This document shows, piece after piece, positions 31,797 to 40,729 of a stretch of DNA of 64,000 nucleotides; the stretch's first letter is position 1, and every line of letters starts with the position of its first letter. Origin of the DNA: B3-G11 sp036985855 (lineage in GTDB: Bacteria > Actinomycetota > Acidimicrobiia > Spongiisociales > UBA5794); NCBI GenBank assembly GCA_036985855.1, contig BTQL01000003.1, positions 1-64,000 of the forward strand. The letters run 5' to 3'. The translations under genes were made by a program, and so were the position numbers. A model generated the notes under the pieces. That model was not told where the DNA came from, ran no database searches, and was given only the letters and a program-made list of their open reading frames with translations.

Positions 31797-32774
31797 CCTC
31801 CTGGCGAGAGTCAGGGCGAACCTGTTCTCGCTGTCTGTCCACCAGTTCGTTGTGCTGAGACCCGCCGCATCGAGTTCGGACTGGATCTGGTGTCGTGTGA
31901 ACTTGCATGACCATTCTGTGTGGATCGACTCGTCGGACTTGAGGTGAACATCGAAATCGATCGCTGCCAGATGTGCGTGCACCTCCCGATTCGCCTTCAG
32001 GCTCTGTTTCATACAGCCGTGTTCGGTGTCAAGCCTCGTCTCGTGATCGAACGCATCCAGATCGAAGTTGCCATCGAGCTCGCGGTTCAGGACCGCCAGA
32101 ATATTCTTGTTGAAGGTTGCAGATAGGCCGGCCTTGTCGTCGTAGGCGGCGTAGAGCGTGGTCGCGTCCTTGATGAGATCGACCCCGAGCAGGAAGCCAT
32201 CGTCACCGTCGATCATCGAGGCGATCGCTCTGAAAAAGCCCGGTCGCTCGTGAGGGGGCAGGTTACCAACCGTTGATCCGAGGAATGCAACGAGCCTCCG
32301 GCCGTGTCTCGGCACCGCATCGAGATCTGAAGCAAAGTCTCCCTGGTAACCACGAACGTGCAGCCATGGATAGGTCTCGGTGAGATTGTTCCCGGCATGT
32401 CGGAGAGCTGCTTCCGACACGTCGATCGGCACATACACGTCGCCGGCTTCTCGCTCGTGGATCGCTGTCAACAGCAAGCGCGTCTTGCGCGCATACCCTG
32501 CACCGATCTCCACGAGCTCATCGGGGTGAATAGCGGCAATTATCTCGTCTGCGTAGGTCTCCAGGATCTCGGTCTCAGCCCTTGTCAGGTAGTACTCGGG
32601 CAGCAGGGTGATCTCCTCGAACAACGCAGACCCGCGGTCATCGTAGAAGTAGATCGATGGCAGGCTTTTGTGTTCTGAAGCGAGTCCGTTTCGAACATCC
32701 TTGATCATCTGTTCGCGAAAGTCGTGCGGATGACCGATTCGGGTCAGTGTGAATCGTGGCTCGTTCTGGGTCAT
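31776..32774 (-). CDS. egtD: L-histidine N-alpha-methyltransferase EgtD
   Basis: The 332-residue SAM-dependent enzyme has PSIYFYDDRGSALFEEITLLPEYYLTR-type substrate-loop residues, the SAM motif LVEIGAGYARKT and acidic YVPIDVSEAAL, then VAFLGSTVGNLPPHE and SDESIHTEWSCKFT near the end. It trimethylates histidine to hercynine, the first step of ergothioneine synthesis. ATG 32774 overlaps the TGA of egtB (ATGA), giving a translationally coupled egtB-egtD unit. Upstream frame extension is ignored, as it lies inside egtB. Confidence 0.95.
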   Translation of the reverse strand: MTQNEPRFTLTRIGHPHDFREQMIKDVRNGLASEHKSLPSIYFYDDRGSALFEEITLLPEYYLTRAETEILETYADEIIAAIHPDELVEIGAGYARKTRLLLTAIHEREAGDVYVPIDVSEAALRHAGNNLTETYPWLHVRGYQGDFASDLDAVPRHGRRLVAFLGSTVGNLPPHERPGFFRAIASMIDGDDGFLLGVDLIKDATTLYAAYDDKAGLSATFNKNILAVLNRELDGNFDLDAFDHETRLDTEHGCMKQSLKANREVHAHLAAIDFDVHLKSDESIHTEWSCKFTRHQIQSELDAAGLSTTNWWTDSENRFALTLARRSSTSSA

Positions 32775-34096
32775 GTGACATCCCATGCGAGCCTGATACC
32801 GGCCAAGATTTGTCGACGTTGTCGATAGTCCCAATTGCGAAAGGTGTTTCGAGCCACTGCAGGTGCTGTAGCCCACGATGCACCTCTGAGAACTCGAAAG
32901 TTCTCATCGGAGAAGAAGACCTCGGAATACTCGGCGTATGGGAAGGTCGAGTATCCCGGATAGGGGAGGAAGCGTGATGATGTCCATTCATATACATCGC
33001 CAAGGAGTTGTTCAACGCCGTAGGCAGATGCGCCAAGGGGATACGACCCGATCGGAGCGGGGCCCCATCCGAGCTGCCCGAGGTTTGCGTGCTCTGTCGT
33101 CGGAGCGTCGTTGCCCCATGGATACTTCCGTACGTTCCCCGTGTCGCTGTCGAAACTCGCGGCTTTCTCCCACTCAGCTTCGGTCGGAAGACGTCCTCCT
33201 TCGAAGTTGGCGAGGGCCTCTGCCTCCCAGAAGCTGACATGAATCACCGGTTCAGCGGGGTCGAGCGTTCGTAAAGTACCAAACATGAGCTGGGTCCACC
33301 CGCCTTCTCCATCGGCGTGCCACCCCTGAGGGGCTTCGTGATCGACTTCCTCTCTCCAGGACCATCCCGCTGAACTCCACAGCTCAGAGCGTTGGTAGCC
33401 GCCCTCCTTGATGAACGTGGCGTATCTGTGGTTGGTCACGGGGAACCTGTCGATTTCGAACGTATCGACGTGCACGTCGTGGGATGGTCGTTCGTTGTCA
33501 TAGGCCGATATGCGGTCGTCCGTTCCCATGGCGAAGGACCCACCCTCGATTCGTACTCGTTCGGTTTCTTCGACCGCTCGCTGACGAGGTATCCGTCGTG
33601 TTGTCATGAGCTCGTATGGGGTGAGATCTGATCGCAGGTTCAGCGCCTGCAAGATCGTTTCCTGATGTTGCGCTTCGTGTTGGATGGTCATCGCAAAGAC
33701 GAATCCATCCTTCGCGAGTTCGGGGCCATCAACTGTGTCGGTCGTCCCGAGCACCGTGTCGACGTCGTGCCGCACCTCGTTGAGGTATTCGGTTGCCTCT
33801 TGGCGATCGAGCAGGGGGAGGTCGCCCCGCACCCAGCGTGGGTTGTCGAAGGGGTTGTACATGGCGTCGCGCGCAGCGTCATGTGCCTCCCGGCCGCCGA
33901 GCTCGCGTAACAGCCAGAACTCCTCGAAGTTCGCAATGTGTCCCATGTCCCACACGAGCGGACTCATGAGCGGATCGAACTGTTCAACCAGATCTTCGTC
34001 CGAGACAGTATTCGTCATGACAAAGGTGCGATCACGCACGGTGTGGAGACTGGAGCGGAGTTTGCGCTTGATATCAGCCTGAGGTGAATCTGACAT
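32771..34096 (-). CDS. egtB: Ergothioneine sulfoxide synthase EgtB
   Basis: The 441-residue non-heme iron enzyme has an N-terminal DinB-like domain and a C-terminal FGE-sulfatase-like domain. The iron ligands are visible: the His of GHIANFEEF and the pair in QHEAQHQET (His-X3-His). The FGE part carries VRIEGGSFAMGTDD, GGRLPTEAEWEKAA and LRGASWATAP. It joins hercynine and a thiol donor with O2 to a sulfoxide. No egtA, egtC or egtE is adjacent, so the donor (cysteine or gamma-Glu-Cys) is undetermined. ATG 34096 follows AGGA by about 8 nt. Confidence 0.95.
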   Translation of the reverse strand: MSDSPQADIKRKLRSSLHTVRDRTFVMTNTVSDEDLVEQFDPLMSPLVWDMGHIANFEEFWLLRELGGREAHDAARDAMYNPFDNPRWVRGDLPLLDRQEATEYLNEVRHDVDTVLGTTDTVDGPELAKDGFVFAMTIQHEAQHQETILQALNLRSDLTPYELMTTRRIPRQRAVEETERVRIEGGSFAMGTDDRISAYDNERPSHDVHVDTFEIDRFPVTNHRYATFIKEGGYQRSELWSSAGWSWREEVDHEAPQGWHADGEGGWTQLMFGTLRTLDPAEPVIHVSFWEAEALANFEGGRLPTEAEWEKAASFDSDTGNVRKYPWGNDAPTTEHANLGQLGWGPAPIGSYPLGASAYGVEQLLGDVYEWTSSRFLPYPGYSTFPYAEYSEVFFSDENFRVLRGASWATAPAVARNTFRNWDYRQRRQILAGIRLAWDVT

Positions 34097-34216
34097 GGGC
34101 AAATCCTAGGAGGGTGTTGGTTGATGCCGGTTCTCAGATCGGTGATCAGGTCGACGTTAATTGATCAACGCTCTCCTGTGAGAGTGTCAGTGGGCTTTTC
34201 CCGTGTTGTCGCGAGA

Positions 34217-35005
34217 TCAACGCGGTGGTTGATGATCAACTTGTGCCGCCTGAATGATCCCGAATGTCGCTCCCGATGGGTCGCTCACGACCGCAGAGAC
34301 GCCGATGCTGCTCCGTTCCGGTGCGCGCTGCACCGAACCTCCAAGCGCGACGATTTTCTCCGTCGAATTGGCGCAGTCCTCCACGGTGAACCAGGTCAAC
34401 CAGTGAGCAGGAATCTCATCTGGCAGGGAACCGGACATTTCGTAGGCGCCGCCGTTCATGCGGTCGCCAACCTTGAGGATCGTGTATGGGAACCCATCGA
34501 ACTCCCTCTTCTCCGCCGTCCAACCGAGAAGCTCTGTATAGAACGACACGGCTCCCTCGACGTCGCGGGATGCGATCTCGTTCCATGACATCGTGCCGGG
34601 CTCGTTGAAGAGCTCGGCACCATCGTGCTTTCCGGACTGCCAGAATCCGATTGCTGCACCGACCGGATCGATGATGAAGAACATTCGCCCTGCATCCATC
34701 ACGTCCATGGGTTCCATGATCGGTGTTGCGCCGAGTTCAACTGCTCTGGAAAACACCGCGTCGGCATCATCGACGATCACGTACGAAGACCAGACAGGTG
34801 GCTGTCCTGCATCGATTTGCTCAGCGCTCAAGTGCCCCATTCCCGCGACGACTTTGCCATCCTTGGTGAACATCGAGTAGGGGAACTCATCGGATTCTCC
34901 TGCTTGTGCCTCCCAGCCGAATAGGTCCGAATAGAACTCCGCCCCTGCAACGGTATCCGGTACCGCGACGTCGGCCCAGCCGATTGTTCCGTGTGCAAGC
35001 CCCAT
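34217..35005 (-). CDS. VOC (glyoxalase/dioxygenase-fold) protein, two domains
   Basis: The 262-residue protein contains two VOC modules: residues 1-120 (TIGWADVAVPDTVAGAEFYS, DLFGWEA, FIIDPVGAAIGFWQ) and 135-255 (MSWNEIASRDVEGAVSFYTE, LLGWTAEKREF, VVSDPSGATFGIIQ). This tandem arrangement is common in actinobacterial antibiotic-resistance-like or hydroxylase-like VOC proteins of unknown substrate. Clear metal ligands are few, so metal dependence is uncertain. AAGGAGAGCAG precedes ATG 35005. It is upstream of egtB on the same strand, but a 120-bp gap separates them. Confidence 0.85.
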   Translation of the reverse strand: MGLAHGTIGWADVAVPDTVAGAEFYSDLFGWEAQAGESDEFPYSMFTKDGKVVAGMGHLSAEQIDAGQPPVWSSYVIVDDADAVFSRAVELGATPIMEPMDVMDAGRMFFIIDPVGAAIGFWQSGKHDGAELFNEPGTMSWNEIASRDVEGAVSFYTELLGWTAEKREFDGFPYTILKVGDRMNGGAYEMSGSLPDEIPAHWLTWFTVEDCANSTEKIVALGGSVQRAPERSSIGVSAVVSDPSGATFGIIQAAQVDHQPPR

Positions 35006-35116
35006 CTGCTCTCCTTCCCCTGCTGGTCTCAGCCAGTCGTTGGCGAAAACATTACCGCGTGGGTGTGACACGAAAATCGGATGCCGGATGTCCGATGTCG
35101 GACACGTGATGAGCGA

Positions 35117-35275
35117 TCAGTGGTGTTCGTTCTTTGGGGTGACGATCCATGTCGTGATCGCGGCGATGAGCATTACGACTCCGAGAATGACCAATGCAAA
35201 GGTCATGAACTCGTCACCAGCGGGCTCTGCAGATACCTGTTCGGCCGTTTCGGCGGCGAGGATGATTGGGTTCAT
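35117..35275 (-). CDS. Small single-pass membrane protein (52 aa)
   Basis: A short gene reads from ATG 35275 to TGA 35117. It encodes a 52-residue peptide starting MNPIILAAETAEQVSAEPAG, with a hydrophobic helix FALVILGVVMLIAAITTWIV and a charged tail TPKNEHH. Its composition (acidic outside segment, one helix, short polar end) and clean codon use suggest a real membrane micropeptide. No family was recognised. The ribosome-binding site is weak. Confidence 0.55.
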   Translation of the reverse strand: MNPIILAAETAEQVSAEPAGDEFMTFALVILGVVMLIAAITTWIVTPKNEHH

Positions 35276-35414
35276 GCAACCAGTTTACCGGCATCTGATG
35301 GCAGGCGTCAGCTGCGAGGTCCGGGACCTCCGCTGATTGCTTGGGCGTGAGGCATGGGAGTGAGCAGTGCTCGCGCCCTCGTTGAGCAGCTAGCTGCATC
35401 GGCCCTACCCTCCC

Positions 35415-37241
35415 ATGATGTCCGAGACAACGTCTATCGCCGCTGCCGGCCCCCCGCCGCTCAAAGACGTGCTCGGCGGAGGGCTGAAACTCACATGGAG
35501 TTTCGTGAAGCGACGGCCGTGGTCTTTCACTGTCGCCGTTTTCGGAGCACTCCTATTCGTATCGGCGATCGTCGCGTCTGCGGTCGTCGCAGGCAGGATC
35601 ACCGATTCGCTGATCATCCCCGTTCTCGAGGAAGGCAAATCCACGACAGAGCGGCTGTGGCCGGCGATCGCGATGGTCGTTGCCGTCGCAGTCTGGAAGT
35701 CGGTGGGTATAGCGCTTCGAAGATCTGCGGCAGGTTGGCTCCAGTTCGGATCGAGAGCGGATGCTCGAAAACGCCTCATTGAACATCAGATGCACCTTGA
35801 TCTCAGGTGGCACGATCGCCGGTCTACGGGTGACCTGCTTTCGGTGAGCGACGCCGATACGAACCAGGGAACATTCGTGCTTGCGCCTTTCCCGTATGCG
35901 ACGGGCTCGTTCTTCCTCCTGATCGGAACCGTCGTGTTGGTGGCTTCCAGCGATCTGTTGCTCGGCGGTGTCGTACTCGCCGGTCTTGTTGCAATGCTCG
36001 CCGTCGACATCAACGGTGCATTTCGCACATACCAACCGTTCGTCAACGTGCACGTGAAGCGTGGGCATGTATCTCGCATCGCTCATGAGTCGATCGATGG
36101 TGCACTCACGATCAAAGCTCTCGGTCGTAGAGCCGAGGAGACCGAGAGATTCAGCGACGCTTCGAATGATCTCAGAGACGAACTCATTCACGTCAACTCG
36201 ATGTGGGTCGGTTACCGATCAGTCGTTGAGTCGCTACCCACGATCATCATGGTTTCCGTACTGGTGATCGGTGCTTTTCGACTGGTGGAGGGCGCTCTGT
36301 CGGCAGGCGACCTCGTCGCTGTTGCTTACCTGCTCTCGCTCCTGACAATGCCCGTTTCGCTGCTTGGATTCGTCATCTGGGAGATGGCGCACTCGATGGC
36401 CGCCTGGCAACGCGTGCAAGTGATCCTCGATTCACGCGATGTTGTCGACCATGGCGGAGAGTCCGCGAGTCCTGAGCCGACGGGCGGAGCGGTCGACAGT
36501 TCCGATGTTGCGTTCGGATATACAGCCGATGTTCTCGTGCTCGAAGGAGTCGATCTGAATATCGCAGCAGGAACAACCGTTGCTGTGGTCGGGCCAACCG
36601 GTTCGGGCAAATCGACTCTCGCCCTGTTGCTCGCCAGACTCTGGGATCCAACGACCGGACGAATCTCTGTCGACGGTCGTGACGTCAGAGACTTCGCACG
36701 ATCCGAACTTGCAGGTGAGGTTGCCTATGTCGCCCAGGAATCGTTCCTCTTTGACGACACCGTTGAGGGGAATATCACCCTCGGCGCCGAAATCTCGAGA
36801 GAGGACGTGCGCGACGCTGCCGCTCTTGCAGGTGCGGCACGGTTCATCGATGAACTCGAAGATGGGTTCGACACACCAATAGGCGAGCGCGGAGCGACCC
36901 TCTCTGGGGGCCAGCGGCAACGTCTGGCTCTTGCGCGGGCACTCGTCCGCAAACCGAGGGTGCTCATTCTCGACGATGCAACATCCGCCGTGGACCCGTC
37001 CGTGGAGATTCAGATCCTCAAGGGTCTTCGGCGGTCAGAGTTGCCATCCACCGTTGTGATCGTCGGGTATCGGAAGGCATCTATCGAACTTGCCGACGAG
37101 GTTGTGTTCATCGACGGTGGATGTGTCGTTGCTCGGGGCACGCACGAGACCCTCATCGCATCGACACCCGGATATAGCCGGCTGTTGACAGCTTACGAAG
37201 AGGACTCCGCGGCCAGAGCAGAAATCCGGGGTAGATCGTGA
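35415..37241 (+). CDS. ABC exporter subunit A, degenerate ATP site
   Basis: The 608-residue protein has a six-helix permease domain (residues 30-345) fused to an ATPase. It has Walker A GPTGSGKST, Q-loop YVAQESFLF and signature LSGGQRQRLALARAL. Walker B is LILDDATSAVD with Asp in place of the catalytic Glu, and the switch region is IVGYRKAS, with Tyr where His is expected. Its GTGA overlap with the next gene shows that the two are made together as a heterodimer of the BmrCD/TM287-288 type. It likely exports lipid or drug-like molecules; the substrate is unknown. Confidence 0.92.
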   Translation: MMSETTSIAAAGPPPLKDVLGGGLKLTWSFVKRRPWSFTVAVFGALLFVSAIVASAVVAGRITDSLIIPVLEEGKSTTERLWPAIAMVVAVAVWKSVGIALRRSAAGWLQFGSRADARKRLIEHQMHLDLRWHDRRSTGDLLSVSDADTNQGTFVLAPFPYATGSFFLLIGTVVLVASSDLLLGGVVLAGLVAMLAVDINGAFRTYQPFVNVHVKRGHVSRIAHESIDGALTIKALGRRAEETERFSDASNDLRDELIHVNSMWVGYRSVVESLPTIIMVSVLVIGAFRLVEGALSAGDLVAVAYLLSLLTMPVSLLGFVIWEMAHSMAAWQRVQVILDSRDVVDHGGESASPEPTGGAVDSSDVAFGYTADVLVLEGVDLNIAAGTTVAVVGPTGSGKSTLALLLARLWDPTTGRISVDGRDVRDFARSELAGEVAYVAQESFLFDDTVEGNITLGAEISREDVRDAAALAGAARFIDELEDGFDTPIGERGATLSGGQRQRLALARALVRKPRVLILDDATSAVDPSVEIQILKGLRRSELPSTVVIVGYRKASIELADEVVFIDGGCVVARGTHETLIASTPGYSRLLTAYEEDSAARAEIRGRS

Positions 37242-39004
37242 GCGAGCAAGGCATGATGAGGACCTCATCGGCGCTGGCTCGCTCCTTCAAGATCGCTCCG
37301 ACTCTGAGGCGTGGGCTCGTCCTCACACTCGGCCTTGCTGTTGCTGGAACTGCGCTTCAGGTCATCGTGCCTGTTGTGCTGCAGCAGATCATTGACAACG
37401 AGATCCTCGGTTCTGGTGATGTCGATACCGCAGCCGTGCTGCGCCGCGGTGGTTTTGCGTTGATCGCAGTGCTCCTTGCGATGGTTGCTCGCTTCTTCTC
37501 GTTACGGAGACTGGTCAGATCGGCGTCTTCTGGTCTCGCAGAGTTGCGCATCAAGACATTCGATCATCTCCACGAACTATCGATACTCGATCTTCAGGCA
37601 GAGAAGCGGGGTGTTCTCGTCGCCCGCGTCACGGCAGATATCGAGACGATCCAGAGCTGGATGGAGTGGGGTGGTGTTGGCATGGTTCTGGGGTTTGCCC
37701 AGGTGTTCCTCGCCCTGCTCGCAATGGCTGTTTACCGCTGGCAGCTCGCCCTTGCCGTCGCGGCAGGCGTCGTGGTTTACACCGCGATGGTTGTTGTGTT
37801 CCAGAGGGTGTTGTCGAGAGCATATGACAACGTGCGTGAACGGGTCGCAGAATCACTTGCGGTCACGGAGGAGGCAATTTCCGGTATGTCCACCGTACGT
37901 GCGTACGGCGTGGAGGACGTCATCATGGACCGGGTCGATGAGAAGCTGGACGACCAGTTCACAGCGGAAGTAAACGCGGCCGTCTTCGCTTCCACATTGT
38001 TCTCGAGCTCCGAACTGTTCGCTGGATTGCTCACCGCCGTGGTCGTCGGGATTGGCGTCATCTACGGAGCAAGCTGGGGAATGTCCGCAGGCACTCTCGT
38101 AGCGTTCCTCTTCCTCGTGAACCTGTTGGTCGAACCCATCCAGCGACTCGTTGAAACGATCGACGAAGCTCAGTCAGCCGGTGCAGGTTTGCGCAAGATC
38201 CTCCACATCCTCGACACACCGATTGCGATTTCGGACCCGACTGACGGCACACCGCTGCCGGACCGGAGCCTCAGGGTCGAGTTCGATGGTGTCACATTCC
38301 GGTATCCACAGGGACCCGAAATCCTCAAGAACATCTCGGTATACATCCCTGCCGGTCAGCGTGTTGCCGTGGTTGGCGAGACTGGATCCGGGAAGACCAC
38401 GTTCGCCAAGATGGCGACCCGACTCCTTGTCCCCCAGGCTGGAGCAGTCGCAGTCGGGGGCGTCCCAATCGACAATGTTCCATTCGTTTCGCTTCGATCA
38501 CACATCGCGTACGTGCCACAGGAAGGCTTCCTCTTCAACGCCTCGATCGCAGACAATGTTCGTTATGGGAAGCCGGGCGTGTCCGATGACGCTGTGCGAG
38601 CGGCGTTCAACGATCTCGGTCTACTCGGTTGGGTGGAGTCCTTGTCGAAGGGAATCCATACCGACGTTGGGGAGCTTGGTGGCAGCCTGTCGGCTGGGGA
38701 ACGTCAGCTCGTTGCACTGGTACGCGCATGGATCTCCGACCCGTCTGTACTCGTGCTGGACGAAGCAACATCTGCGGTGGATCCTGCGCTCGAGGTACAG
38801 ATACGGGATGCAATCGAATTTGTCACTCAGGGAAGAACCTCGATCACCGTTGCGCATCGACTTTCAACGGCTGAAGCATCCGACCGTGTACTCGTGTTCG
38901 ATGACGGGAGAATCGTCGAAGACGGAACTCACGCAGAACTCAACAAACGCTCTGGTGTCTATGCGTCTATGCATGAGGATTGGGAAGGCGCAGTCAAGAG
39001 CTAG
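37238..39004 (+). CDS. ABC exporter subunit B, catalytic partner
   Basis: The 588-residue protein has a six-helix permease domain and an ATPase with Walker A GETGSGKTT, YVPQEGFLF, Walker B VLVLDEATSAVD (catalytic Glu present) and TVAHRLST (His present). Its signature is LSAGERQ instead of LSGGQ. In heterodimeric exporters the degenerate site combines the poor Walker B and switch of one subunit with the altered signature of the other, exactly what is seen with subunit A. The start is GTG 37238, overlapping the previous stop. It works at the cytoplasmic membrane. Confidence 0.92.
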   Translation: MSEQGMMRTSSALARSFKIAPTLRRGLVLTLGLAVAGTALQVIVPVVLQQIIDNEILGSGDVDTAAVLRRGGFALIAVLLAMVARFFSLRRLVRSASSGLAELRIKTFDHLHELSILDLQAEKRGVLVARVTADIETIQSWMEWGGVGMVLGFAQVFLALLAMAVYRWQLALAVAAGVVVYTAMVVVFQRVLSRAYDNVRERVAESLAVTEEAISGMSTVRAYGVEDVIMDRVDEKLDDQFTAEVNAAVFASTLFSSSELFAGLLTAVVVGIGVIYGASWGMSAGTLVAFLFLVNLLVEPIQRLVETIDEAQSAGAGLRKILHILDTPIAISDPTDGTPLPDRSLRVEFDGVTFRYPQGPEILKNISVYIPAGQRVAVVGETGSGKTTFAKMATRLLVPQAGAVAVGGVPIDNVPFVSLRSHIAYVPQEGFLFNASIADNVRYGKPGVSDDAVRAAFNDLGLLGWVESLSKGIHTDVGELGGSLSAGERQLVALVRAWISDPSVLVLDEATSAVDPALEVQIRDAIEFVTQGRTSITVAHRLSTAEASDRVLVFDDGRIVEDGTHAELNKRSGVYASMHEDWEGAVKS

Positions 39005-39053
39005 TGCCGGTCCACAGTTGTCGGGATCAGAAAAGACCTGATGGCCGGGGCTG

Positions 39054-40430
39054 TCAATCCACCACGACGGTCTTGACATTGAGAAACTCGCGCATGCCGA
39101 CGTGGGAGAGCTCCCTGCCGTACCCTGAGGCCTTGATGCCGCCGAACGGTAAACGCGGGTCTGAGGCGACGAAGGTGTTGACGAAACACGACCCTGCCTC
39201 AATACGGTCTCTTGCGATTCGCTCACCTCGTTCGAGGTCGCGGGTGAAGACGGCTCCGCCGAGTCCGAAGATCGAATCGTTCGCAATCCTGATCGCTTCC
39301 TCCTCCTCGTCGAAGGCGATGATGCTCGCCACAGGACCGAAGGTCTCCTCGTGATACACGGGCATGCCCGCAGTGACGTCGGTGAGGATCGTTGGCGGGT
39401 AGAAGGCCCCTGGTCCATCGGGCACGACACCTCCCGTAACGAGGCGCGCCCCTACCCCGATCGATGTGAGAACTTGATCGTGGAGCTCGTCGCGCAGATC
39501 AACCCTTGCCATCGGCCCGAGTTCGGTGTCGTCGTCGAGGGGGTTCCCGATCGTGTAGGCACCCATGGCTTCGGTCAGCTTGACGGTGAACGCATCGGCG
39601 ACCGAACGATGAACGATGAACCGTTTCGCTGCGATACACGACTGTCCGCCATTGAGGAGACGCCCAAAGGCGCATGCCCGCACAGCAAGATCGAGGTCGG
39701 CGTCCTCGAGGATGAGATAGGGGTCTGCTCCCCCAAGCTCGAGCACCGTCTTCTTGAGCTCCTGACCTGCCTTGGAGGCAACCGAGCGACCGGCTGCGCC
39801 TGAGCCTGTCAACGTTACTGCAACGATCCGCGGGTTCTCGATCATCTCGGCGACCCGACTTGAGGGAACAACCACGGTGCGGAAGAGACCATCGGGAAAT
39901 CCGGCTTCCACGACCATCTCGTCGATAGCGATGGCGCATCCGGTTACGTTCGATGCATGTTTGAGAATTCCAGCGTTCCCTGCCATGAGAGCGGGCGCAG
40001 CGAAGCGCATGACTTGCCACAACGGAAAGTTCCACGGCATTACAGCGAGAACCACCCCGAGGGGTCGGTATGTCATGTAGCTCTTGTTTCGGTCTGCGTC
40101 GACCTGGTGGTCTTGAAGGATCGTTTCGGTTTCCTCCGCGTAGTACCGACATACCCAGGCGCACTTGCCTACCTCAGCCCTTCCCTGCGTAACCGGTTTT
40201 CCCATCTCCCTTGCCATCAGGACAGCGAGTTCCTCCCTACGACCCTCGAGCACCGATGCAAGACGAAACATGTAGCCCTTGCGTTCGTTGAGCGGCGTCT
40301 TCATCCATTCGGTGTGCAGCTGATGTGCTGTCTCGATGTGGGAGACGACCTCTTCGGCTGCTGTCTCTGGGTACGTTGCAAAGAGCTCTTCGGTGGTTGG
40401 ATCTACGGATCGCAAGCGTGGTCCTTCCAT
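39054..40430 (-). CDS. NAD(P)-dependent aldehyde dehydrogenase, succinate-semialdehyde type
   Basis: The 458-residue protein has the ALDH cofactor segment MPWNFPLWQVMRFAAPALMA, the catalytic Glu in LELGGADPYLIL, and the nucleophile Cys in NGGQSCIAAKRF. It ends with HEETFGPVASIIAFDEEEEA and GSCFVNTFVASDPRLPFGGI. Its length and N terminus are closest to the short GabD/SSADH group, which oxidises succinic semialdehyde or similar aldehydes. The frame extends 71 codons upstream, but similarity begins at ATG 40430. A 299-bp gap with a hairpin separates it from the EamA gene. The exact substrate is not shown. Confidence 0.9.
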   Translation of the reverse strand: MEGPRLRSVDPTTEELFATYPETAAEEVVSHIETAHQLHTEWMKTPLNERKGYMFRLASVLEGRREELAVLMAREMGKPVTQGRAEVGKCAWVCRYYAEETETILQDHQVDADRNKSYMTYRPLGVVLAVMPWNFPLWQVMRFAAPALMAGNAGILKHASNVTGCAIAIDEMVVEAGFPDGLFRTVVVPSSRVAEMIENPRIVAVTLTGSGAAGRSVASKAGQELKKTVLELGGADPYLILEDADLDLAVRACAFGRLLNGGQSCIAAKRFIVHRSVADAFTVKLTEAMGAYTIGNPLDDDTELGPMARVDLRDELHDQVLTSIGVGARLVTGGVVPDGPGAFYPPTILTDVTAGMPVYHEETFGPVASIIAFDEEEEAIRIANDSIFGLGGAVFTRDLERGERIARDRIEAGSCFVNTFVASDPRLPFGGIKASGYGRELSHVGMREFLNVKTVVVD

Positions 40431-40533
40431 GGGCGTGAGATGACCTGCGACTCGGAATTGTGTGGCTCGACACACGAATTGCACAAAACGCGCAGAGTCT
40501 GTGCGCCTGATAGGTGTGGACTGGCCACTGTAG

Positions 40534-40567
40534 ACACAAGCAGGCCCTGGTCGGGGCCTGCTTGTGT
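40534..40567. terminator. 14-bp perfect hairpin between EamA and ALDH genes
   Basis: ACACAAGCAGGCCC (40534-40547) pairs perfectly with its reverse complement at 40554-40567 across a 6-nt loop. It lies downstream of the minus-strand EamA gene and upstream of the aldehyde dehydrogenase gene. No T-run follows on either strand, as is common for terminators in GC-rich actinobacteria. The rest of the 40431-40729 gap shows only a short GGTCGTACGACC palindrome at 40694-40705. Confidence 0.65.
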
Positions 40568-40729
40568 GAAGGGGTCGGTGGGTGACTGGCTTGGTGTTTC
40601 GGATCGCCCTGTTCGAGAACAAGTAGCCTCGCCGGCCTCCCACCTGTGCCTAAGTATCGGCGTGTTGTCGCTTTTCTTGAGCGTTCGGTGATAGGTCGTA
40701 CGACCCCTTTTGTTCCCATGTCTCTCCTT

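Noticed and set aside
40694..40705. GGTCGTACGACC palindrome downstream of the EamA gene
   Set aside because: Too short for a terminator or confident operator, and no second copy was noticed.
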